This document shows, piece after piece, positions 10,855 through 22,451 of a stretch of DNA of 64,000 nt. Positions within the stretch are counted from its first letter, which is position 1, and each line of letters begins with the position of its first letter. The stretch is from Silene conica (taxonomy: Eukaryota > Streptophyta > Magnoliopsida > Caryophyllales > Caryophyllaceae): assembly GCA_029255685.2 (NCBI GenBank), contig CM055315.2, positions 46,543,705 through 46,607,704 of the forward strand, read 5' to 3'. The position numbers and the translations under genes are program-made. The notes under the pieces are model-generated. The model did no database searches and was not told the DNA's origin. It was given only the letters and a program-made list of their open reading frames with translations.

Positions 10855-13295
10855 AAAATGGTTGTTTGCATGCTTTCCGTTTCGTTTTTACGCAGTTATT
10901 ATGATAACAAAAATAAAACTTGAATTTTCGTATGATATAAGATATGGACGAAATATTTTAAGCATGAATACCTACTGATTCTAAAATGTTTTAGAAGATT
11001 TGGAATATATTTTGCATAAATATTGATCATTGGTATTTTTTATTTCGGTTTTTAATACGTTTTAATGGTTAAAAATGACTAATTTTGGGAAAAATAGTTA
11101 AAATAAGCTTCTGGCCGAGTTTTTTCAGTATGATATCACATGTATTTTCTATAATATGAATATGAATTTTCGTAAATTATAGACCTTTAAATCGTGTGAT
11201 ATGAATTTTAATGGTTAAAATGCAATAAGATGAATAAAAATGGGTTAAAATAGTTATATTATGAATTTGACTATAAAAATTTATGAGGATGTCACATGCA
11301 ATATTTAAAATTTATGTTGAATTTTCCAGAAATTTATCTCAAATATTGCAATATTATAGATTTTTAATGTAAAAATCGGGTAATTAGTGACATAATTTCG
11401 ACTTTAAAAGTTTAAGTTGGAATTTGGCCATAAAAATTTAACACGATGTCATATATATTATTTCCAGCATGTATAAAATTTTCGAGAATTTTATCTTATT
11501 TTATGCTTGAGAAATAATTTTAAATGTTAAAATCGTATGATATATGACGTAAATCGTTAAAATTTGCAAATGTTGTTAATAATGGCCGAAAATGTAACCC
11601 ATATTAGTCATATGTGATATGTTCATCATGAAAATATTCTTGGGAGCCTAAAGTTTCAGATTTGATTTGTATTGATTTAATTTTGTTTTGTTAAAAGTAG
11701 CATTTAAAATTAAATTAAAAGGAGGCATGCTTTAAAATTTCGGCTATGGGGCAATGTGCCATTTAATTTTCTGTCCATCTTGTGTTCTTAAAAAGGTTTT
11801 GGAAGGTATAAAATTATTATTAGTATTTAATTTGCATTTATGAAGTTAATTATTGAATTTTCCGACTTAAATTGCTCGTTTTACGTGTTATTTTCGAAAT
11901 AATAATAAAACCGTATAAAATACTAATATTTTAACTTTCTGAAAATTTTAAGAACATTCTGGATTTTTCAAAATTTGAATTTTGAATTTTCGAAATTTTA
12001 ATGTCTCTTTTGAATTTTATATTGTTTTTCCCGAAAAAACCGAGTAATACCGATCAATATTAAAATATATTAAGTTAATTCATGTTCAAAGTTTGAGTAA
12101 GACTAAATTTTGAATCCTATGCGAGTTAGGATGATTAACTTAAGGATGAAAACCGTTTCATTTAATGCATAGTGTTGTTAAACGTTAAAACACGCAATTC
12201 CATAAAAACCGAGGTTTACGATAACTATTTAAATAAGTGTTTTAAATAGGACGATTTGGCTTAGGATTTGCATGTTAATTCATATTTATATAAGCATTGC
12301 ATATTTATATTATGAATGTCATGATTTATTTTTACGTAATTTTGGGAATTATGTAATTTACTTAGTATGGCCTAGTTTTTAATCGGTATTTCCCGTAATG
12401 TAAGGGGTTACCGATTGGGTTGTAATTTTGTGATCTCGTATCACCCAATTGTAATTTATTTCTATTTTATAATGTATAAAGTAGACTAGAAAAGTTGTAA
12501 TATTTGTAAAATCCGGAGTTCCTTGAAGACGGTGCCATTCGGAAAGGAGTTCCGATCAAGATGGTGTTTACCTCGAAGTGCGTGCCGCGTGAAGTTCAAG
12601 GGACCAAAGGAGTTGGTTTCCGAATTTGTACTTTGTTATTTCTTTTCTAGGAAAGGCCATACTAGGGTTTATTTATGCTTTTATTTTTGCTTTTTATATG
12701 TTTGCATGCATAGCCAAATCGTCATACATCGTATCATGCATGTTTCGACCTAGTCGACCTAGTCTTTTATTTTATCGATAATTCACCGACTTAGTTCACT
12801 TATACGGAGATAGATAATAATTTGACTAGATCTCTTACATATAAACATTGAGACTTAGCCTTACCAAAAAGTACGGACCCATGAATCCCTTCTTCACAAG
12901 GACGTAGGCTCGGCTACACCGGGGTACTAAAATTGTCACGTTGGGTAAGTGGGGTAATAAGATTACACCTTGAAATTTGGTTGATCTCAACGAAAGTATT
13001 CGTAACCGTAGTTGCAATAAGTTCGGGCTAAAGATAATTTTAAGAAAATTGTCAACCGAGAGTTCTAAAAGTAGAACCGATTAAAGAGTTAATCCACCAA
13101 ATTATACCGATACGGGTTGAATCGGCTACACCGTGCCCGGATTAGTATGGGTTTGGGTCTCGGGATTGTTTACTTAATTGGGTAAGAGATCATTAAGTAA
13201 ATACATAACTAAACTTAAAGTTTTTAGTTTAAATTATGAATTTAAAATGATGTTGTTTTCCTTTTATTATTGTAGTTTAATTTTCAACATCGACT
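10855..13295 (+). other. Untranslated leader of element B
   Basis: About 2.4 kb of AT-rich sequence without a credible gene. The 76-codon frame at 12523 covers the block conserved with A's leader, but the similarity is at DNA level and includes the hairpin at 12540-12554. The length is unusual for a copia leader and may hold packaging signals. Confidence 0.65.
12540..12554 (+). other. Conserved leader hairpin
   Basis: CGGAAAGGAGTTCCG can form a 5-bp stem with a 5-base loop. It is identical in element A's leader (8933-8947, minus strand) inside a longer conserved block. Confidence 0.5.
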
Positions 13296-14318
13296 ATGGC
13301 AACCAACGCTCCACCTCTCACTAACGTATCATGGCTTCGATCCTTTATGGATCGTTGCAAACTCGATAAGCATGGTTCCAATTTTAAGGATTGGGATGCG
13401 CAATTACAATTGGCCGCTCAAGGTGACGATAAGAGTCGTTACCTATCCGAAGCCGCTCCTCCCGCTCCGACCGCTCGTTCGTCGGTCCAAACTCGTGAGG
13501 CCTATGAAGCCTACATGAAAGAGTCCTCCGCTCTTAAAAATGTGCTCATCTTCTCCATGGAGCCGGATCTCCAAAGGAGTATGATCAAGTTGACCACATC
13601 ATATGAGATATACACCAAGCTTGCGACCATGTTTTCGCAAACTCCTAGGGTGATTCAATATGAGGCGGCTTCCGCCTTCTTTGACATAACATTCAAGGAA
13701 GGGCAAAAGATAAGCCCTCATGTGCTCAAACTAGTTGAGCTCGCGGAGACTCTCAAAGCTCAAGATGTTGATGTTCCCGACTCTCTTATCATTGACCGAG
13801 TTCTTCACTCGCTCAATAAGGTTAAGGCGTATGCTCAATTCCGGGTGAATTTCAATATGCGAAACCAAGGGACCTCGTTAGACGAGTTGCATAAGATGCT
13901 AGTCCAAGCCGAAAGGGACATGGGACTTCATGAAAATTCCACCAAGGATGTTTTAAACATCGAAAAGAAAGGGAAAACGAGCTTCAAGAGGAATGCCTCT
14001 AAAGGCAAGGGCAAGAAAACGTTCAAGCCCAAAGCGACCAAAGAAAAGACCTTTTCGAAAGGCGCTTCCACCTCGTCTTCTAAAGAGCAAGACAAGTGCC
14101 ATTATTGCACGAGGATCGGTCATTGGAAGAGAAATTGCCCCAAATACTTAAGCGATCTCAAAAATGGGAAGGCAACCGCCGTAGGTAATAATTCTCGCGT
14201 ATAATTCATGTCGTTTATCAACTTATGTATAGTGATACAAATGTGTTGATATTTACCCTTTTTAAATTGTTTTAAAGGGGCATCTTATAAAGATAAGGGC
14301 AAGGAGAAGGAAACATGA
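13296..14318 (+). CDS. gag: Copia-type Gag of element B (two predicted exons)
   Basis: Gag protein, similar along its length to that of A: SWLRSFMDRCKL near the N-terminus, a KNVLIFSMEP block, a conserved YAQFRVNFNMRNQ segment, a Lys-rich linker, and the zinc knuckle CHYCTRIGHWKRNC at residues 268-281. The unspliced frame ends at 14204 (302 codons). A donor (G|GTAATA at 14184/14185) and acceptor (TTTTAAAG ending at 14277) define a 93-bp intron. Splicing gives a 41-nt final exon, the same size as A's, with the tail KDKGKEKET and a stop at 14316-14318. The frame is intact, so this could be a functional Gag. No pol follows. Confidence 0.82.
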
Positions 14319-15225
14319 AGTTCCTCACTTGGATGGCTATGGTAGCATCCAATTGATCGAAGACTAGAAGAGCTAGGCTCTAATTTTCATATCGTCTTCT
14401 TTCACATTTTGCATTTATTTATGGAACAATTTAATTTTCTTGTAAGACAAGGATTAAAATCCTAAAACAATGGTTGTAATTTTGGATATTAGTGACGTGG
14501 TTTTCAACCCGAGTCACTACTTTTGTTCTTAATCAATGTTTTGATTTCTCAAATAAATTGCAAGCCTTGTTTAAACATGAATGATAGTAATTTAATATTG
14601 ATACGATCAAGTATAAGAGAATCAAAGAGTTGATTAAAACGGAGAACTACACCCCATGAGATAGATTCAATCAAAATGAGACTATATCAGTTCATTATAA
14701 GATTTTCATTTTAAGTGAAAATGAGAATGTATTCATCACACCTATCAAACTTCAAACATTCAGATACATTGGTTAATCGAAATAGCTATCCTTAAACAAG
14801 TAAAGGTTATTGTTAGAAGGATAGAGTGGGAGAAGATGTTTCGCTCACAAACCAATGATATAAATAAAGGAAGAATCTTAGAGAAGATTCCTTACTTAGG
14901 AGTCTTAAGAAGAGCCCTAAATGATTTGAAGAAACTACGGGAGGACACTCGAAGAAAGGTTCTTTGTGTTCATTGTTTCATAGAGAGGAAACTTGAAACC
15001 CCGTATGAAATCATCGGTAGGAAAACGGTTCCTATGTAGTTATAAAGAAATTATCATGTCATTTTCGTCTCGAGGAAACGAAGACATGATAAGAGGGTGA
15101 TGATTGATTGAATGGAAATAGATCACTATGGGGATAGTGATAGTGATAATGATTCGAGTAATAGTTTAACATGCGAGAAATGAAAGGTTCATTTAAGAAA
15201 TCGAGGGATATTGTTTTCAGTGGGA

Positions 15226-15495
15226 GCGATATTCATCAAAGAATTGAAACCTACCATTTAGAGAGAATGGGTGATTCTTTAAGAGTAAAGAATAAGAGGC
15301 ACTCAATTTAGATGAGCGATATTCATCAAAGAATTGAAACCTACCATTTAGAGAGAATGGGTGATTCTTTAAGAGTAAAGAATAAGAGGCACTCAATTTA
15401 GATGAGCGATATTCATCAAAGAATTGAAACCTACCATTTAGAGAGAATGGGTGATTCTTTAAGAGTAAAGAATAAGAGGTACTCAATTTAGATGA
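15226..15495. repeat. Three 90-bp tandem repeats in element B
   Basis: Units start GCGATATTCATCAAAG at 15226, 15316 and 15406 and are almost identical. The length is a multiple of three, which creates a spurious 30-residue protein repeat on the minus strand. Element C has only one such unit (about 54545-54640), so the expansion is recent and specific to this copy or lineage. Confidence 0.9.
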
Positions 15496-16537
15496 ATAAA
15501 ATAATTGTATCATACGATGATGGAGTTTTAATGGGAAGGTTTATTATATGGATAATAAAAGGTCGCCCACTAGAAGTTAGAATGGTTGGATACATTGTTC
15601 ATAATGATGAATTTAACCATTATTAAATAGCCAAGATGAGTGAAAATTATAAAGAATGATGAAATCATAAATAAACTACAATATAGATTTCAGTACATAA
15701 GTGACTATAGAGAGTAATTTTAATCCCTCCAGTATATCGATACGTCACAAGTTATAAGATAACAGTGGGAGCTTTCCTTCGGAAAGGAAACTCAAAATCT
15801 AGAAAGAGTTCTAGAATTGTACTCAAATAGAATCATATTATACGGGATAATATGAGAATAAAGGAGACCAAAAGTTGTAAGTTTTGCTATCATGAATAAA
15901 GGTTATTCGCATGAATAAAGGTTTATTCGCAAAACACTAATACAATTAGATGATTGTGCATCAAATGCAATGTAATAGTATTGACTATTGTTGCATGACA
16001 ACATCATTTGAGTTATTAATAACTCAAAGTAAAAGAACTTTGTCAGAATCTAAATGGGTTGTATGAGACAATATTGAACCCCATAAGTGAACTGGATTGA
16101 CTTAGTATGGTCCCTAGCCGCTTACATGAGGTGACGTCTCAAAGCGACTAGAGTGTGAGGCGATTGATGGCAAGTTCAAGTGCCATAGAGTCATATGTGA
16201 TGACTAGTCGATCACATAGGCAGACTGTAAGAGACACTCTGTCGGGCAATGTGACCGCTTATAGAGTTCTGGAAATTTTATAGTCGGGTCGTGGCGAGAG
16301 CTGCTATAGTATTCTTGTGAGTCAATTCTTTGACTAAAGACTACTCTCCCAAGATGGTACAGTTTAGGCATAACTTTGATCCATTCTCTACGACTTTTCG
16401 TAACTGGAGTCAAATGGGATTGTTTTGGGTTGTGACTGACTGTGACTAGTTGAAGGAAGTAGTGCGATAGAAATTGTCCACCCCTTGTCAGGGTTGTTCA
16501 AATCTCAGGGCCACTCGAGGAGAAGTTAACTGGAAAT

Positions 16538-16549
16538 GCGTGGCCACGC
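16538..16549. other. 12-bp palindrome near the 3' end of element B
   Basis: GCGTGGCCACGC, about 150 bp before the 3' LTR; compare 4110-4121, 53511-53522 and 57340-57351. Confidence 0.75.
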
Positions 16550-16684
16550 TCGGAAGGTATCTATGGTAGATAATTCCGGTCAGACAGTTATTCTCCAGAT
16601 CGAGGAAACCACTTGTCGAGGCATCTTGCATTGAGTGGGAGATTGTAATAGGACAAGAGAATTGGTGACGCACACTTGTCGAGG

Positions 16685-16697
16685 ACAAGTGGGAGAT
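16685..16697 (+). other. Polypurine tract of element B
   Basis: ACAAGTGGGAGAT directly precedes the TGTTGG start of the 3' LTR and is identical to the tracts of A and D. Confidence 0.8.
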
Positions 16698-17983
16698 TGT
16701 TGGGAAATGTGTCCTCAACAATAAGTGCGATCACGTAATTAAATCTCGTAACGAGAATGCGCAAGGGATGATACGAATTATTAGTCAACTGACCAACATT
16801 AATCGGTAATGATTGGCTAGCTAGAGTTTGACATTACTGTCGTATGACGGTGGTGGTCAGTTGATCCCTTTAGGTCACACCTTTAGGACAATTCCCTTAA
16901 TTGATAAAGTGATCAAATGTATATTGATACGATTTGATCATATTCCTTAAACTCGTATATCGAGAAATTAGAGATTAAATCTTAATGTAAGATTTATGTT
17001 TAAAATTGAAACGTGTCAATTGTTAAAACATTAAACGATATTTTAAGATATCGAAATTAGAATGAATTGGGTTGAAATTAATACAAAGGTTGTAAATCGT
17101 ATTGACGATAAAATATTATTTTACAATGATAATTTCGAATTACTTGTTAATTGAATAAATATGATTTATTTAATTATGTATAATATTTATGGGATAAATA
17201 TTTACATGTTTCAAATGTACTAAAGTATTTTATATCTAAATGACATATAAGATGTCACACTTTATACAATTGTACATTTGACAAATTGTAAAATGAAGTC
17301 CATTTTATGGACTATATGGCACGGTTTAAAGGAGAAGGTGGCATGGGTGTTTAGTGTATTAAACACTCCATAATCATGTGTTAGACATATGCATTGAGAT
17401 TACTAACCTAGTAACCACCCTAGAGCCTTGAGAAAGGAACTTGTTCCCTCATTTACACTCCCTAAGCCGGCTACCCACTCCCCATAAGCATGCTTATGTA
17501 AACATCATTATGTTATTGAAAGCATGCTTGACATATATATAAGATATATGTCATATTCATTCTAGCTCTCTTCTCTCCCTCTTTGGCCGAAATATACTCA
17601 CAAAAGAAGAGAAATTTTACCTCTAAAATACTTATTATAAGATAATAAAATTCATACTAAAAGTAGTATTCAAATATTATTCTAATAAGAGTGATTAGAA
17701 TAAGTTTAAGGAAAAACCGATTCCTAGTCTAGCATACAAAGTTTCGGTTCAATAGGGCTTGTCTTGGTGCATCCGGAGGAGGTATTCTATTTTGGGTACT
17801 CGGAGGATCATCCTTGCAATATATTTGGACCGAGTGTAAGAACACGGTTTACTCCTTATTTCCGCTTTTAGTAGCATGCATAAGATCTAATAAACGAGTT
17901 TATTAACATGTTAATTAAAAGTTAATTAAAAGGTTTTGTTAGTATGACTAAATTAGTTTATGAGCAACTAGTTAAACCTTACA
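16698..17983 (+). repeat. 3' LTR of element B
   Basis: 1286 bp, about five substitutions relative to 9555-10840, followed by the TAAAA target duplication at 17984-17988. Confidence 0.95.
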
Positions 17984-17988
17984 TAAAA

Positions 17989-19065
17989 TGGTCTTATGCA
18001 AATATTTACGGTTTATTTCTTAAATAAATCGTATAAAGGCCGTTTTTAAGGTTAAAAATCCGATTTAAATTATAAAAACTTGCAATAAATTGCTATAAAT
18101 TTTTATTCATCCTAAAATACATATTAGAATCTGAAAATGACGGAAAAATAACAGACCATTTTCGAAATTTTATTTTTACGACTCATAAATTACGATTATT
18201 AACCAATTAACTCATTAAAAATTAATAATCATAAAAACAGAAACTTTTTGATATCTAACTTTTAGATCTGATGTTCCTATCATATAAGACATCTATGGGT
18301 AAAATTTCATGCCATAATATTAAGATTAACTATTTTTAACACAATAAGTCACTATTTATCCGATTTTAACCATTAAAATCATAAATCATGCATCACTTGG
18401 GAATAAATTCCCAAAACTTACATACATACTGTAAATATTGCATGTGACATTGTGTAAAGTTTTTATGGCAAAATTCCAACTATAACTATTAAAGTCGAAT
18501 TTAAGTCACTATTAATCCGATTTTTACTATAAAAAACATTAATCATGCAAAATAAGTCCAATAATTTCAAAAATTCATACAGGCACTTTATATATTGCAT
18601 GTGACTTCTCATAAAATTTTTAAGGTTAAATTCGAAATATAGCCATATATACCCATTTTTACTCATATTATGACTATTTATCTCATAAAATTCATAATCC
18701 ATGCATATTAACTCCATTTCTCACGAAAAATCATATACAATATATTAAATATGCATGTGAGAACATGTCAAAAAATCTCGGCCAGAAACTATTTTTAGCT
18801 ATTTTTCCCATTAATTGTTGTTTAAAACCGATTTAAACTACAAAATATACAAATAAACATAAAAATGAACAATATAAATCCATAAAATTATTTTTATGTC
18901 CTAAAACCATTTTAGAAACAGAAACTTTAACATGCAAAATTATTTTGTGATTTATCATAATAAACACAATAATTTCGAAAAATCGAAATATATATGTTAA
19001 ACCGATTTTAACATAAATCATGAATCCGATCATGCATGCAACAACCGTAACGCTCTGATACCAAT
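17989..19065 (-). other. Untranslated leader of element A, primer-site-proximal part
   Basis: AT-rich non-coding sequence between the B insertion and A's 5' LTR. The short minus-strand frames here (84 and 66 codons) have no domain and are too AT-driven to call. Confidence 0.7.
19052..19063 (-). other. Primer binding site of element A (Met-tRNA type)
   Basis: The plus strand shows GCTCTGATACCA two bases from the LTR start at 19066; on the minus strand it is TGGTATCAGAGC. Confidence 0.9.
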
Positions 19066-20345
19066 TGTTGGAAACTAGGTTCCTTATTTTATACTCAAAT
19101 CTAATATGAGTTTTGTTTCTTTAAGTTTAGGTCATAAAACTTAAATGGATCTTATGCATGCAAGATGATATCATAAGATGAGATAGTCCTTACATTGGTT
19201 TTAGAAGGTTTATACTCAATAATCACCTATTATATGAGTCATCAAACCACCGAGATACCCTTAAACGATCTAAGAAAAATCGTCTCCAAAAGATGCGTAT
19301 CAAGGACCCGATCTCAAACTACTACTAATTTTGTTACTAGAAAATTAGTATAAGTATACTAGAAATAATAATAATAATATTACTCTTAATATTATTAGTA
19401 TAGGAAATAATAATTTTCTTAGTAAAAACTATTTTACTTAGAAAATTAGTGAGAATGATGCTTTAGTTTGTGATGAGAATAAGCATACACATAACACTTA
19501 GCCAAAAACTAGTAGTTCATATGAGGTGTGTGTTGGTGTATTTAAAGAGCAAAGATGAGCTTACTTGCTCACTCTTGGCCGGCTCACATGAGCTAAAGAT
19601 GGCCTATGCATGCCTCTTATGCTCTTACATAAAGCACACAATATTCCTTACACTCTTACACACTCACTTACACACACAATCACATTGCACACACAACCTC
19701 CATCCACTCTACACTACACGGCTAAAATGGCTTTATAAGACCCATTTTATTTTTGTCAATTGTGTTAATTTGTAACATGTCACATATGTTCCATAACACA
19801 TGACTTAATTTGTTAATTGTGCAATTTTAACTATTAAAATCCACAATTTACAAATTTATTACATTTAAATAGTTATTCCAATATTTCGAAATTATTACTG
19901 TATAAAATGTAATATCATAATTTTAATTACAACTCTTTGTAATTTTATGATCAACCGTGTTCATTCTCAATTTAATCGTTTCCCAAACGAATAAATAAAA
20001 ACCGAGTAATAAAAAGATTTTATTACTTTGACTTTTATTATTATAATCCCATTATAAAATATTCGTCATATAAAAATTATTTCCAAATTTCTAGTTATTA
20101 ATTAATTCGTATCCAATACAATATTAATTAATTATTCTATTGAGACGGAATTCCCTAAAGATATGACCTTAAGGGATCAACTGATCACCACCATCATATG
20201 ACGATAATGTCAAACTCTAGACAGCCAATCATTATCGATAAATGTTGATCAGTTGACTTTAAAAGAGTAACACTCCCAGTTGTGTTTCATTCAAATGATT
20301 TTTAATTATGTCAACACACTATTGTCGAGGACACTTCCTCCAACA
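19066..20345 (-). repeat. 5' LTR of element A
   Basis: 1280 bp, paired with 2652-3931. A possible TATA-like TTTAAATAC lies on the minus strand near 19538-19546. The hairpin copy is at 20177-20256. The AACAC target duplication follows at 20346-20350. Confidence 0.93.
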
Positions 20346-22451
20346 AACACTTCATAGAGTATAGTGTCAGTGTATCCTACCTGGAGTAGCAAGTCTGCAA
20401 TTAGCAATCACTGTCCAAAAATATTCCACTTCGAATTCAGTTCCTATAAATATTACTTACATCAATTCCTAAACATGTAACCAAGTACTATTAACTAATC
20501 ATAACTTACTATATATAGGCTTACTAAATATATCACACGATCAATTATTCAATTATTTCTAACTTAGTAACATATATAACTCTTTTAACGATATTACTCA
20601 TATTCTCGATAATAACAATATAAATTCAAACATTAACAATATATCTCTTAAAAGAATAACATTAATACCAAAGAATATACTATCATACAATTATTAAAAT
20701 TTAGTAACAAAACACCCTTAATAATTAATTACATGAAACATTAATAATAATAAGCAACAACAATAATACAACTACTATAATATACCATGTAATACAAATA
20801 ATAATACACTAATAATATTTTGGGTAAGCATAAGAATTAATAAAGCAAAGACAACTCAAAAAAAAAACGCAGCTCCAAAACAGTCCTTCTACTTTCCAGC
20901 CACAGACCCATGACAGCCCATCCTCGACAGCCCTAACGACCACCCTATCGTCCCTGAACCACCACTAACCCCTGGTGGCTGCTAACACTGCACTATGACG
21001 TACCCACTGAGACCACCTACGACCCCTGACTTACCCTAAACAGCCCTCGAATCTAGTGGCAAAACACCCTTCTCGCAACAACATACAGCAACCCCATTGT
21101 TCTCTTCTCTGTAGCCTGCCTGTAACCACCCTAATACCACCACGTTAGCCACCACCTACCACCACCCTCAACACTACACACTACCCCTAACTCCCTGGTG
21201 TAAGACACCAAGCTTCGACCCTCACCAAACTCCCTGAGACAGCCGTTAAAACTCCTCCTCACACACCCACGCACCAGTGTCCCTGCCCCTATTCATGTAC
21301 CCTTTCTGCAGCAACTACAAACAGACCACTGGTAGCTACTCCCCGACCACCACACATAACTTCAGTACCACCAAACCCTCCTACCAACACCCCACTACCC
21401 GTACCCAGGACCTCACAATACTAATTAAACCAGAACACAACCAAATAACAAATTAAACACGAAACAGAGTGCACGAACATGCTTGTTACTGTCAACATTA
21501 GGGTTGGTTATAGAGTCCCACGGTGGTTCTACTGGCCTTTGACGGTCATAAACATGTTGAGGGTCCTACACAGATTATCTACAAGCATACAACACTAAGT
21601 CGATGGTATGAAAAGTGCACGAATAACGGTGTTAAACTTACAGTCACGTATGGTGCTCTCGTTGTTGTTTTTCCTGCTCCTCCGTTCTTCTCAACCTCAC
21701 GGTGTTACCAGTGTAGAATTTAGGGTGTAGCAGTGGTAATGAGTCAGATGGGATGTAGAAGGATGAGTAGGGTTTTTGGTGGGTGTTGATGGTGGCAGTT
21801 TGTGATGTCGATGGAGGCTGAAAGTGGGGTATGATATTAGGGTTTGAAAGTTGAGTGTCGATGTGTTGAGTAGATTAATTAGGGTTTCGTTTGTTTTATT
21901 TTCTTTCTAGGGTTGACACGGTCTAAACAGCCTAAGCCCATTACGTGTCGCACATAACCCGAGTTTAGGTACCCATCACGCTCCTCGAGACATTCAAACA
22001 CGTTCTCAATTCGTAATTTGAAATAAACGAGTACGTACAAATAATTATACTAATTAAATTATCTAGTTTAGCATTAGCAATTTATCATTAAATTAATTAT
22101 CATAATATAAAATTATTAACAGTTATAAAAGAATGTATAAGAATTTTAGGATTTAAATATAATTACGACTTAAATAATAAAACAATTATAAATAAGAAAT
22201 AAATGTAAAATACAACATATATTTTAATTATAATTATATTATCAAAATTAAAGGAATACGAATAAAATGTCATTTTTTGAAATAATCATCAAATATAAAA
22301 TAATTATGAAATACGGTATAACCGTAGAAATATGATTTATAAAATCATAGTAGTTTACTTAAATACTTTATAAACATTCCATTTGATTGAAATACGTGTA
22401 TAAAACATGATTCGACTGCCGTTGACCGAGACTAAAATACGGGGTATTACA

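Larger units (their letters stand above)
14319..16684 (+). other. Long 3' non-coding region of element B
   Basis: No credible protein: the 67-codon frame at 14836 and the minus-strand 98-codon frame at 15217 have no domain, and the latter is created by a 90-bp tandem repeat. Blocks conserved with A and C include the palindrome at 16538-16549 and the flanking sequence containing CCACTCGAGGAG. Confidence 0.7.
9555..17983 (+). mobile_element. Element B: gag-only copia-type LTR retrotransposon nested in element A
   Basis: 8429 bp, with 1286-bp LTRs at 9555-10840 and 16698-17983, a TAAAA target duplication at 9550-9554 and 17984-17988, a Met-tRNA primer site at 10843 and a polypurine tract ending at 16697. 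The only gene is gag; the roughly 2.4 kb between gag and the polypurine tract is non-coding. About five LTR differences were counted by eye, fewer than in A, in agreement with the nesting order. It lies in opposite orientation to A, within A's leader. Confidence 0.95.
2652..20345 (-). mobile_element. Element A: gag-only copia-type LTR retrotransposon, nested in T-minus LTR and host of element B
   Basis: The element is bounded by 1280-bp LTRs (2652-3931 and 19066-20345) with TGTTGG/CCAACA ends. The 5-bp target duplication AACAC is at 2647-2651 and 20346-20350, and the intact second T-minus LTR near 26042 gives the empty site. The primer site at 19052-19063 and the polypurine tract next to 3932 put it on the minus strand. 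Element B with its TAAAA duplication occupies 9550-17988; without it the element is about 9.26 kb. Its only gene is a copia-type gag; there is no protease, integrase or reverse transcriptase. About nine differences between the LTRs indicate a recent insertion. Confidence 0.93.
1915..22451 (-). repeat. T-minus LTR (left copy), split by element A
   Basis: The LTR starts TGTAACACCC at 1915, is interrupted at 2651 by element A, resumes at 20351 after the AACAC target duplication, and ends GGTATTACA at 22451. Without the insert it is about 2.84 kb, the same as the intact copy at 25308-28143. The two copies differ by well under 2% by eye. The 66-codon frame at 21523-21723 recurs at 27215-27415 and is LTR sequence, not a gene. 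Confidence 0.85.

Noticed and set aside
15226..15495. Possible CRISPR-like array
   Set aside because: Head-to-tail 90-bp units without spacers, in a plant retrotransposon.
15217..15513. 98-codon minus-strand frame with a 30-residue repeat
   Set aside because: Produced by the 90-bp tandem repeat, antisense to the element, no homologue in C.
21523..21723. 66-codon frame, repeated at 27215-27415
   Set aside because: Part of both T-minus LTRs, compositionally random, no domain.
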